50,007 bases of DNA from the NCBI RefSeq assembly GCF_000687165.1, contig NZ_JMKU01000031.1, positions 1 to 50,007 of the forward strand. The letters are read 5' to 3'. Both the position numbers and the translations under genes were made by a program. The notes under the pieces are model-generated. The model was not told the origin of the DNA and did no database searches. It was given only the letters and a program-made list of their open reading frames with translations. Source of the stretch: Paracidovorax oryzae ATCC 19882. GTDB taxonomy: Bacteria; Pseudomonadota; Gammaproteobacteria; Burkholderiales; Burkholderiaceae_C. This document shows, piece after piece, positions 26,801 to 33,662 of the stretch. Each line of letters opens with the position of its first letter. Within the stretch, counting starts at the first letter, position 1.

Positions 26801-27366
26801 GCCGAGTCTTCCCACATCGCGCGGCGCTCCTCCAGCTCTTCGCGCTCGGCGGCGATCATCTCGCGCACCAGCGAGCGGATGGCGTCCATGGTGGCACGGC
26901 CGCGGTCCGTGCGCACCACGGCCAGCGCCGCGTCCGCCTGGCCGGAAAGGCGCAGCTGGATGGTCTCGTGCAGCTCGGACATCTTCTGGCGCGCGAGCGG
27001 GGCGAGCTGCTCGAAGCGGCGCAGCTGCCGCGGCGAATCGCCCACCAGCCCGCGCAACCGTTCCAGTTCGGGCCCCAGCGAGGCCTCGGCGGTCTCGTAA
27101 GGGCCGAGATAGCGTGGCTCGCCGGCCAGCAGGTAGCCGCGCTGGCCGGTTTCGGCATCCTTGAGGATCGACAGCACGTACTGGATCTGCACGATCGACT
27201 CGACGGCTGCATTGATGCGCCTCACCGCCTCGCCGCGGTCCTGCTGCGACTGGTAGGTGAACACGGCGATGACGGTGGTGGCCAGCGCCGCCAGCACGAA
27301 GCCCAGCAGCATCCGCAGCGGCATGCTGTGGCGGATCTTGTCGTTCGGAATGGGTTGGGAAGGCAT
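23881..27366 (-). CDS. Hybrid sensor histidine kinase with three receiver domains
   Basis: The product is 1161 residues from the ATG at 27366; a GTG at 27411 would add 15. Order: a membrane helix (about 15-35), a CHASE3-like periplasmic helical domain (DAETGQRGYLLAGEPRYLGPY), a second membrane helix (about 195-215), a GAF domain (about 240-385), a Gln/Glu-rich coiled coil (about 390-465), HisKA with H483 in NMSHELRTPLNS, HATPase (LLSNAIKF, GTGLGLSIS), an Ala/Pro linker, then receivers with phosphoacceptors D818, D940 and D1092. It heads a four-gene unit with CheR, CheB and a receiver-kinase, joined by 4-base overlaps. The ligand is unknown; CHASE3 and GAF suggest sensing inside and outside the membrane. 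Confidence 0.93.
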   Translation of the reverse strand: MPSQPIPNDKIRHSMPLRMLLGFVLAALATTVIAVFTYQSQQDRGEAVRRINAAVESIVQIQYVLSILKDAETGQRGYLLAGEPRYLGPYETAEASLGPELERLRGLVGDSPRQLRRFEQLAPLARQKMSELHETIQLRLSGQADAALAVVRTDRGRATMDAIRSLVREMIAAEREELEERRAMWEDSARFAAYFTWGSSLLLLVFILGVAAMTAADHRTKAREAWVRSGLMGLSDEIRGDLRLDELGPRVLAYLARRLGARVGAAYVSDGHGTFRRFGAYALSGTGPERIGVGEGLVGQVAQTLQPVHARHVPASHLEVQSGVGHSTPAELVVLPAVHNGVVQAVIELGFFRPVQPIDMVMLSRASEQLAIAVRSAIDRTQLEALLDETQRQAEELQAQQEELRVSNEELEQQSRVLQESQAQMEAQQTELEQSNAQLEEQTQQLEYQKQQLLRAQDALSDKARDLEQASQYKSEFLANMSHELRTPLNSSLILAKLLADNKGGNLTDEQVRYAETIHGAGNDLLTLINDILDLAKIEAGQATVDIEPVNVARAVQSIVEPLRPLAREKNLAFSAVVEPGVPDVLRTDAQRLGQILKNLLSNAIKFTERGEVALRVAAQPDGRVAFSVRDTGIGIPDHQQKLIFEAFRQADGSTHRKYGGTGLGLSISRDLAQLLGGSVSVQSTSGQGSVFTLVLPLQPPEGAQAQAVEQAPAPAPQRAVATASATPVSATPAEVAEQPALAPMAAPPRRPASAVADDRDTLQAGKRTILVVEDDTRFARILYDLAHEMGFQCIVTHSGGEGLAAATDYMPSAVVLDMNLPDFSGLGVLDQLKRNPATRHIPVHVVSVADYSQEALGLGAMGYALKPVKRDELVQALQRMEAKFTQALRRVLVVEDDDRQRESMRHLLANGDVEIVGAETAQRALQLLRESTFDCMVMDLNLPDLSGYELLEQMAGQEEVAFPPVIVYTGRSLSRDEEQRLRRFSKSIIIKDARSPERLLDEVTLFLHQVESSLPAERQQMLRLARDREATFEGRSILVVEDDVRNIFALSSVLEPTGAKVQIARNGREALEALERSQSGDAPQVDLVLMDIMMPEMDGFTAMREIRKRQEWRRLPIIALTAKAMKDDQEKCLAAGANDYIAKPLDVEKLLSLVRVWMPK

Positions 27367-27468
27367 GGAGGGGTGCGGGGCGGGAAGCACCGGATCATAG
27401 GGTGCAGGCACCGCCGCGCACGTAGGCCATATCCTGCAAAAGAAGGAGCAACCGTCCCGCGCGGCGCC

Positions 27469-28353
27469 TTACGCTCCCACCAGTGCCTGCAGTCGAGCCA
27501 CTTCCCCGCGCAGGGCCTCGTTTTCGGCGGAAAGCTCCGCCACGCGGCGGCGCAGCGCCTCGATGTCGTCCTGGGGCACGGATGGCTCGCTCCCCCCGGC
27601 CGGGCCCTCCGGCACGGATCCGTCCTGCGGAATTTCCGCACGCGGCTTGCGCCGAGCGTCGCGTGCACGCTTCGCGGCCTGGCGCAGCTCATCCTTGCCG
27701 GCCACCGCTGCCGCCCTCTGCTCTTCCTCCGGCAAGGTCGCCACGGCGGCCGCGGTGTTGATGGAGATGGCGCCCGAGCGCACGGCAGCCACCAGTTCGG
27801 GTGCCGCCTGCTTCTGGATCTTCTCGATCATCACCACCTGGCTGCTGCTCAGCCGTGCCGCCCGGGCGATGGCTTCGCGGCTCTTCAGCGGCTCGGCCTC
27901 CGGCACCGCCGCCGCGGCGTCCTGCGGTCCGGCGGATGCGGCATCGGCCGGCCCTTCCCACGGCGCTGAACCGTCCGCGGCCTCTGCCGCCTCGGGGCCC
28001 TGGGCCGCGGCGGGGGCGGCGGCTCCCATGCGCTGCGCCAGGATCTCCCGCTTGCGCAGTGCCAGCACGCCGCGCTGGAAGTCCGAGACGCTGCGGCGCC
28101 CCAGGTGCTGGTCGATCATCCAGAGGTGCACGTCCTCCATGGAGCGGAAATGCGGGTGCTGGACAGTGTTGAACGGCAGTCCGTGCTTCTGGCAGATGCC
28201 ATAGCGGTTGTGGCCATCCACGAGCACGTCGCCCCAGAGCACGAGCGCATCGCGGCAGCCTTCCGCGAGCAGGCTGCGCTCCAGGGCGGCATGCTCCTCG
28301 GGCGTGAGCGGATCGATGTAGGCCTTGAGTTCTTCGTTGACGATGATGGGCAT
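27469..28353 (-). CDS. ParB-like N-terminal domain protein
   Basis: The 294-residue product starts at the ATG at 28353 (MPIIVNEELKAYIDPL). Residues about 5-85 form a ParB/Srx-like domain with LVDGHNRYGIC, the box normally seen as GERR in chromosomal ParB. Residues about 170-215 hold a helix-turn-helix-like segment (SREAIARAARLSSSQVVMI) and a SINTAAAVATLPEEEQ stretch, as in ParB/RepB-type DNA-binding regions. The C-terminal end is a leucine-zipper-like coil (ALRRRVAELSAENEALRGEV). An Ala-rich linker joins the parts. No parA is adjacent, so it is more likely a DNA-binding regulator than a partition protein. Confidence 0.82.
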   Translation of the reverse strand: MPIIVNEELKAYIDPLTPEEHAALERSLLAEGCRDALVLWGDVLVDGHNRYGICQKHGLPFNTVQHPHFRSMEDVHLWMIDQHLGRRSVSDFQRGVLALRKREILAQRMGAAAPAAAQGPEAAEAADGSAPWEGPADAASAGPQDAAAAVPEAEPLKSREAIARAARLSSSQVVMIEKIQKQAAPELVAAVRSGAISINTAAAVATLPEEEQRAAAVAGKDELRQAAKRARDARRKPRAEIPQDGSVPEGPAGGSEPSVPQDDIEALRRRVAELSAENEALRGEVARLQALVGA

Positions 28354-28457
28354 GTGGGGATTCGAGCGGGCCGCAAAAGGGGCGGCATTGTAGTGAATGC
28401 GCGTCTTCCGGAAATTCCGCAGGGCCGCCGCCGCCTGCCCTGCCAGACGGACGGACA

Positions 28458-30161
28458 ATGCGCGCCATGCATTCGATCGCCCGGCCAGTCCGCCCCCCCA
28501 GCCTGCGGGGCCAACTCACCCTCTGGTTCGGTGCGCTCACGCTCGCGAGCGTGCTGGGTGTGGGTTTCTACCTGGGACGCATCGCCACGCGGGATCTCGC
28601 GCGCTTCGCGGGGGACCTGCTGCACACCACGGCCCGCTCGGCCACCGACCTGCTCGCCACCAACCTGCGCGAGCGCGCGCTCGAGATCGACCTGCTGCGC
28701 AAGCTGCCGCTGTTCACCCAGGGCGACCTGGGCGGCGACGCCATGCACCGGGCGCTCGACCAGCGCAAGGACGCTCACAGCGAGTACGCCTGGATCGGCA
28801 TCAGCTCCCCGGAAGGCCAGGTGCTCCAGGCCACGGGCGGCATCCTCGTCGGAGAGAAGGTGGACCAGCGCCCCTGGTTCCGCGAAGCCAGCACCCATCT
28901 TTTCGTGGGCGACGTGCACGACGCCGTGCTGCTGGCCAAGCGACTGCCGGAACGTCGCCTGGACCAGCCGCTGCGCTTCATCGACTTCGCCGCGCCCATC
29001 GTGGACGCCAATGGCACGCTGCGCGGCGTGATCGGCGCCCATGCCCACTGGTACTGGGTGACCGAGACCGTGGAGGCGGTGGCCGTGGACCGCGCGGCGG
29101 GGCACGGCATCGAGGTGCTCATCGCCGACCGCTCGGGCAATGTGCTCTACCCCTTCCGGCTCGCTGGCCAGACCCGCCTGCCGGACCAGGCTGGCCCGTC
29201 CGCGCGCTACGAGCGCCTCATGTGGGCCGACGGGACGGAGTACCTGAGCAGCACGGTGGCGCTGCCGTCCGTGGCGGGCGCGGACCTCGGCTGGCGCATC
29301 GTCGTGCGGCAGCCCGCGGACGAGGCGCTGGCGCCGGCACGCGCGCTGGGCCGGCAGCTCGCCCTGCTGGGCCTGGCCGCCGCCCTGCTCTGCGGCTTGG
29401 TGGCCTACCGGCTCGCGGCGCGGTTCAGCCGGCCGCTGGAACTGCTGGCGCACGCGGCGCGGGCCATCGAGCGCCGCGAGGGCGAGCCCCGCTATCCGGA
29501 CGGCACCGACACCCTCGAGGTCGCCCAGCTGAACCGCTCCTTCCAGTCCATGACGGCCTCGCTGCTGGAGCGCGAGCAGGAGCTGTCGCGCCTCAATACC
29601 TCCCTGGAGAACCAGGTCCGCGAACGCACGCTGGCCCTGCACCAGGCCAACCAGGAGCTCGAGAACCTGGCGGTGCGCGATCCGCTCACCGGGCTCTACA
29701 ACCGCCGCCGATTCGACGAAGCGCTGCAGGCGTATGCGGCGCGGTGCCGCGAACTCGGCCAACGTTTCGCGCTGATGATCGTGGATGCGGACCATTTCAA
29801 GCGCGTCAACGACACGCACGGCCACCAGACGGGCGATGCGGTGCTGCAGCACCTGGCGGGCCTCATCGCCGGCTGCGTGCGCTCCACGGACTTCGTCGCC
29901 CGGTTCGGCGGCGAGGAATTCGTCGTGCTGATGCCCGAACCCCGCGATCGCGAGGAAGGCCGGCTTGTGGCAGAGAAGATCCGCCTGGCCGTGGGCCATG
30001 CGCCCTTTCCCGGCGTGGGCCACCTGACGGTCAGCATCGGCCTGGCCTTCTGCCATGGAGGGGGCGAACCGCTCGCGTCCATCCTCGAGCGGGCCGACAA
30101 GGCCCTCTACCAGGCCAAGGCGGAAGGCCGCGACCGGGTCTGCGTGGCGCCCGCCGCCTGA
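28458..30161 (+). CDS. Membrane diguanylate cyclase (Cache-HAMP-GGDEF)
   Basis: The 567-residue product makes cyclic di-GMP. A membrane helix (about 17-40) is followed by a periplasmic Cache-type sensor (about 45-285; FREASTHLFVGDVHDAVLLAK, DFAAPIVDANGTLRGVIGAH), a second helix (about 297-317), a HAMP-like segment and coiled coil, and a C-terminal GGDEF domain. The active site is GGEEF at 484-488. An inhibitory I-site, RSTD at 475-478, is at the standard five-residue distance, so product feedback is expected. ATGs at 28458 and 28467 are both possible; the first overlaps GACAAT, a -10-like box. It is divergent from the ParB-like gene. Confidence 0.93.
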   Translation: MRAMHSIARPVRPPSLRGQLTLWFGALTLASVLGVGFYLGRIATRDLARFAGDLLHTTARSATDLLATNLRERALEIDLLRKLPLFTQGDLGGDAMHRALDQRKDAHSEYAWIGISSPEGQVLQATGGILVGEKVDQRPWFREASTHLFVGDVHDAVLLAKRLPERRLDQPLRFIDFAAPIVDANGTLRGVIGAHAHWYWVTETVEAVAVDRAAGHGIEVLIADRSGNVLYPFRLAGQTRLPDQAGPSARYERLMWADGTEYLSSTVALPSVAGADLGWRIVVRQPADEALAPARALGRQLALLGLAAALLCGLVAYRLAARFSRPLELLAHAARAIERREGEPRYPDGTDTLEVAQLNRSFQSMTASLLEREQELSRLNTSLENQVRERTLALHQANQELENLAVRDPLTGLYNRRRFDEALQAYAARCRELGQRFALMIVDADHFKRVNDTHGHQTGDAVLQHLAGLIAGCVRSTDFVARFGGEEFVVLMPEPRDREEGRLVAEKIRLAVGHAPFPGVGHLTVSIGLAFCHGGGEPLASILERADKALYQAKAEGRDRVCVAPAA

Positions 30162-30180
30162 CGCGGCCTCGGGGGACTGC

Positions 30181-30472
30181 TCAAATTCTTTTCGGGGCTG
30201 GCGGCCATTGTCGCGCGACATGGACAACGTTCAGCACGCGCACTACGTCGCGGTCCACGTCATATACCAGCACGTAGTTGTGATGAGCGACCAGCTCGCG
30301 CGTGCCAGTCACGCGCCCGGGCCGGCCGAGATGTGGATGATCCACCAGCAGCGCGGCTTTCTCTGAAAACAGCCCATCGAGAGCCAGCGCGGCGGCCGGG
30401 TTGTCGGTCTCGATGTAGTCGTAAATATCTTCGCGGTCCTGTATGGCCTCTGGCGTCCAGAAACAGCTCCAT
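30181..30472 (-). pseudogene. RelE/ParE family toxin gene broken by a frameshift
   Basis: Read leftward from the ATG at 30472 the first codons give MELF. After one extra base in the run at 30461-30463, the frame continues as WTPEAIQDREDIYDYIE, then LGRPGRVTGTRELVAHHNYVLVYDV (split in two strands) and ends HVARQWPPAPKRI with a stop at 30181-30183. That is a complete RelE/StbE-type toxin of about 96 residues; MELFWTPEAI is the usual start of the family. In the body's own frame a TGA stands right before the break and no start codon follows, so the intact toxin cannot be made without frameshifting. The ATG overlaps the antitoxin stop (TGATG), as in functional pairs. Confidence 0.75.
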
Positions 30473-30651
30473 CAGTTCGACCCGTCAAGCCGGCGACGTG
30501 TTGCAGCGCGGCGCGCCGCGAACCGGGCTTCGACTTCGGCGGCCGGCACCAGATTGCCGGCGTCGGCCGAGGCCTTCGACCGCTGCACCTTGCCGCGCAA
30601 CCATGCGTCGTACTCCGCCGCTTCCTGTTGTTGCTTCACGTAGTCCCGCAT
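30472..30651 (-). CDS. Partial antitoxin (RelB/stability-determinant type)
   Basis: A 59-residue frame from the ATG at 30651 to a TGA at 30472-30474. The product has EYDAWLRGKVQRS, then NLVPAAEVEARFAARRAA and ends RRRLDGSN. This resembles the C-terminal part of small antitoxins that pair with RelE/StbE toxins (Y/D-x-W-F/L-R-x-x-V pattern, then P-x-x-E-V). There is no ribosome site before this ATG, and the coding similarity extends upstream to QLLRDF with no better start, so the N-terminal DNA-binding part is probably lost. The overlap with the broken toxin gene indicates a decayed type II toxin-antitoxin pair. Confidence 0.6.
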   Translation of the reverse strand: MRDYVKQQQEAAEYDAWLRGKVQRSKASADAGNLVPAAEVEARFAARRAATRRRLDGSN

Positions 30652-30765
30652 GAAGTCGCGCAGTAACTGCGCGCCGGTCCGATCATGGGCTTTCGCGGCA
30701 GGCCGACAAGTACAAAGGCCGCACGGTCGGGCTCGCGGCTATCATCCCGCGCTTCGGAAACTCCC

Positions 30766-31191
30766 ATGCGACTGCACCGCTTCACGCCCTTCCTGCTGCT
30801 GGCCCTGTGGCTGAATGCCTGCCTGGGCTGGTCGTGGCATGAAGCGGCGCACATGCGGCAAGCCCTGCAGCCCACAGTGCTTGCCACGGTGGCGGCGGTG
30901 GCCGCAGCGGGGGAGGAAGAAAGCCCGTCCGCCGCCGCTGCGCCCGAAGCGCCATTCGAAGACACGGCACCGCAGCACGGGGCATGCGCTGCCTGCCTGG
31001 CCTTCGCCCACCTGCAAGCCACTGCACCGCAGCCGACGCAGCAGCCCTGGCTGGAAGGGCCTGCCGCCACCCCCAGCCCACCAGCCCATGCCGAAACGGC
31101 ACGCGGGCACCGCACCATCCAGCCCTTCCTGGCGCGCGGCCCACCGGCAGGGGCCGCCATCGCGCCCGTGCCCTCCGCAGGGCCGGCCTGA
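30766..31191 (+). CDS. DUF2946-like small exported protein
   Basis: The 141-residue product starts at the ATG at 30766, with GGAAA just upstream. Residues 1-25 are a hydrophobic signal or anchor (FTPFLLLALWLNACLGWSW). A His-containing HEAAHM follows, and near the middle HGACAACLAFAHLQA, the His/Cys cluster typical of DUF2946 proteins. The rest is Ala/Pro-rich. Such genes are often found just before TonB-dependent receptor genes, as here (161 bases before the siderophore receptor), suggesting a link to metal uptake. The Cys/His cluster could bind metal, but this is not established. Confidence 0.65.
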   Translation: MRLHRFTPFLLLALWLNACLGWSWHEAAHMRQALQPTVLATVAAVAAAGEEESPSAAAAPEAPFEDTAPQHGACAACLAFAHLQATAPQPTQQPWLEGPAATPSPPAHAETARGHRTIQPFLARGPPAGAAIAPVPSAGPA

Positions 31192-31352
31192 GCGCGCCGC
31201 GGCCTGCACCGGTCGCGCCTTCCTTTTCCTCTGAGCCTCCCGACCCGGGACCGCGTCTCCACGGACACGCGGATGCCCGATGCCGCGCGCTGCCGCATGG
31301 CACCCCGGCATGCCGGCATGGGCTGCGGTCCCCTTTTGCACCCTTCGATTCC

Positions 31353-33524
31353 ATGACTTCCCTTTTCCGTCATCCCTCTTTCAAGGCCCTGCCCCTGGCC
31401 ATGGCCGCTGCGGCCCTCGTGGCCGGCGGCGCACGCGCGCAATCCGGCACCAACCCTGCCCCTTCCGGCGACGCCCAGCTGTCCACCGTCGATGTCGTCG
31501 GCCGCACCGATTCCGGCACCTACCAGGCCCAGGAGGCGGCAGGCGCCAAGACCGACCTGCCGCTGCGCGAGCTGCCGCAGTCCGTGCGCGTCATCACCCG
31601 GCAGGCCATCGACGACCTCGGGGCCACGCGCCTGGACGACGTGCTCGACTACGTGGGCGGTGTCTCGCGCCAGAACAACTTCGGGGGCCTGTGGGACAAC
31701 GTCGCCATCCGCGGCCTGCCCGGCAACGAGAACACCGGCTCGGCCACCCTGCTCAACGGCTTCTCCGGCAACCGGGGCTTCAATGCGCCGCGCGACATGG
31801 CGGGCGTGGAGCGCATCGAGTTCCTCAAAGGGCCAGCCGCAGCGCTCTACGGCAGCAGCGAACCCGGCGGCACCCTCAACATCGTCACCAAGCGCCCGCA
31901 ATGGAAGCCTGCCAACGCGGTGGAAGCCTATGCGGGCAGCCATGCGTACCGCCGCGGAGCGCTCGACAGCACCGGGCCGCTGGGGGAGAACCTGGCCTAC
32001 CGGCTCAACGTGGCGGTGGAAGACCGTGACAGCTTCCGCGACTTCGTCAGCGCGCAGCGCCAGGTGGTGGCCCCGGCCTTCACCTGGAAGCTCGGCGGCA
32101 GCACCGTGCTGGACTACAGCGGCGAATACCTGAGGCACCGCGCGCCGCTGGACCGGGGCGTGGTGGCGGTCGGCAACCGGCTCGGCGACGTACCGCGCAG
32201 CCGATTCCTCGGCGAGCCGGGTGACGGCGACGTGACAGTGCAGAACACCACCCACCAGCTGTCGCTGCTGCACGAATGGAACGCGCAGTGGCGCAGCCGC
32301 TTCGCGCTCTCCTACCGTTCCACGGGGCTGGACGGCTTCTCCACCGAGGCCTCGGCATTGCTGGCCGACGGCACCCTGCGACGCCAGCGCAGATACCGCG
32401 ATTTCTCGTCCGACGACACGGCCCTGCAGGGCGAGCTGATCGGTAACCTGCAGTGGGGCGGTACGCCGCACGAACTGCTGCTGGGCGTGGAGACCTATCG
32501 CTACACGCTGGATGCGCGCATGCTGCGCGTCAACCCCACGGCCGCCGCGCCCTACGCGATCGATATCTTCCGGCCGGTGTACGGCCAGCCCCGGCCGACG
32601 CCCGGTCCGAACACCGATTTCACCGAGCGCCAGCGCAACACGGCGCTCTACGTGCAGGACGCGATCCAGCTGGCGCCGCAGTGGCGCGTGCTGGCCGGCG
32701 CGCGCTTCGACCGCTACCGGCAGACCTACGACAACCACCGCACCGGCACCACGGACGGGCAGGACCCGACGGCCGTCTCACCGCGCGTGGGCGTGAGCTG
32801 GCTGCCGGATGCGCAGTGGACGGTGTACGCCAACGCGGGCACCTCTTTCCGGCCGAACAGCGGCTTCACGTCCGCCGTGGGCCGCGGCGGCCTGGCGCTG
32901 GCGCCGGAGAAGGGCCGCGCGCTGGAAGTCGGCGTGAAATGGGAGAGCGCGGACCAGCGCCTGGGCGCCACGGCGGCCCTCTTCGACATCACCAAGCGCA
33001 ACATGCTGACCACCGATCCGGTGGACAGCAGCTTCCAGGTGACGGCAGGCAAGGTGCGCAGCCGCGGCCTGGAGTTCGACCTGGCCGGGCAGCTCGACAC
33101 GCACTGGCGCCTGAACGCGAGCCTGGTGCTGAACGACGTGGACGTGGTGCGCGACAACCTGCTCGAGGTCGGTGGCCGCCTCATCAACGTGCCGCGCGTG
33201 AACGGCAGCCTGCTGGCGGTGTACGAAGATGCGCTCGCCAGCGGCCAGCGCTACGGCGTGGGCGGCGGCGTCACGCACGTGGGCAGGCGGCTGGGCGCGG
33301 CCCGCACCCAGGCCGAAGCCCAGGCCGGTACGCCCGCCTTCGAACTGCCTGCCTACACCACGGCGAAAATCGTCGCCTACTGGCGCCTCACGCCCACGGT
33401 GCGACTCACGCTGGATGTGGACAACGTGTTCGACAAGACCTACTACACCACGTCCGTGAGCCGGCTGTGGGTGACGCCCGGCAGCGGCCGCACCGTGGCG
33501 GTGGGCCTGCAGGCCCGGTTCTGA
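31353..33524 (+). CDS. TonB-dependent siderophore receptor
   Basis: The 723-residue product has a signal peptide (about 1-30, ending GGARAQSG). A TonB-box-like LSTVDVVGR comes next, then a plug domain with LRELPQSVRVITRQAI, DYVGGVSRQNNFGG and EFLKGPAALYGSSEPGGTLN (written without one residue; the motif lies near residues 152-171). A 22-strand-type barrel follows, ending in TVAVGLQARF with the terminal Phe needed for outer-membrane insertion. The plug motifs are those of Fe(III)-siderophore receptors such as FhuE and FoxA. No siderophore biosynthesis or ABC uptake gene is nearby, so it may serve foreign siderophores. No Fur box was recognised in 31192-31352. Confidence 0.92.
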   Translation: MTSLFRHPSFKALPLAMAAAALVAGGARAQSGTNPAPSGDAQLSTVDVVGRTDSGTYQAQEAAGAKTDLPLRELPQSVRVITRQAIDDLGATRLDDVLDYVGGVSRQNNFGGLWDNVAIRGLPGNENTGSATLLNGFSGNRGFNAPRDMAGVERIEFLKGPAAALYGSSEPGGTLNIVTKRPQWKPANAVEAYAGSHAYRRGALDSTGPLGENLAYRLNVAVEDRDSFRDFVSAQRQVVAPAFTWKLGGSTVLDYSGEYLRHRAPLDRGVVAVGNRLGDVPRSRFLGEPGDGDVTVQNTTHQLSLLHEWNAQWRSRFALSYRSTGLDGFSTEASALLADGTLRRQRRYRDFSSDDTALQGELIGNLQWGGTPHELLLGVETYRYTLDARMLRVNPTAAAPYAIDIFRPVYGQPRPTPGPNTDFTERQRNTALYVQDAIQLAPQWRVLAGARFDRYRQTYDNHRTGTTDGQDPTAVSPRVGVSWLPDAQWTVYANAGTSFRPNSGFTSAVGRGGLALAPEKGRALEVGVKWESADQRLGATAALFDITKRNMLTTDPVDSSFQVTAGKVRSRGLEFDLAGQLDTHWRLNASLVLNDVDVVRDNLLEVGGRLINVPRVNGSLLAVYEDALASGQRYGVGGGVTHVGRRLGAARTQAEAQAGTPAFELPAYTTAKIVAYWRLTPTVRLTLDVDNVFDKTYYTTSVSRLWVTPGSGRTVAVGLQARF

Positions 33525-33662
33525 CAGCGCACGCTCCCGGATGACACGGCGGGTAAGCGGCGTCCCACGCGCCGCGGCGGGCCCGGGCCCGAGCATAGGT
33601 GCACGTGCCGGCACGCCATCGTGGCGCCCGGTGCACGGCCCTGCAACGACCGGATCGCCGCC

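Noticed and set aside
30260-30472. A 70-residue minus-strand protein from the ATG at 30472.
   Set aside because: Only its first four residues fit the toxin; the rest is out of frame with a clear RelE/ParE-type product, so it is a frameshift artefact.
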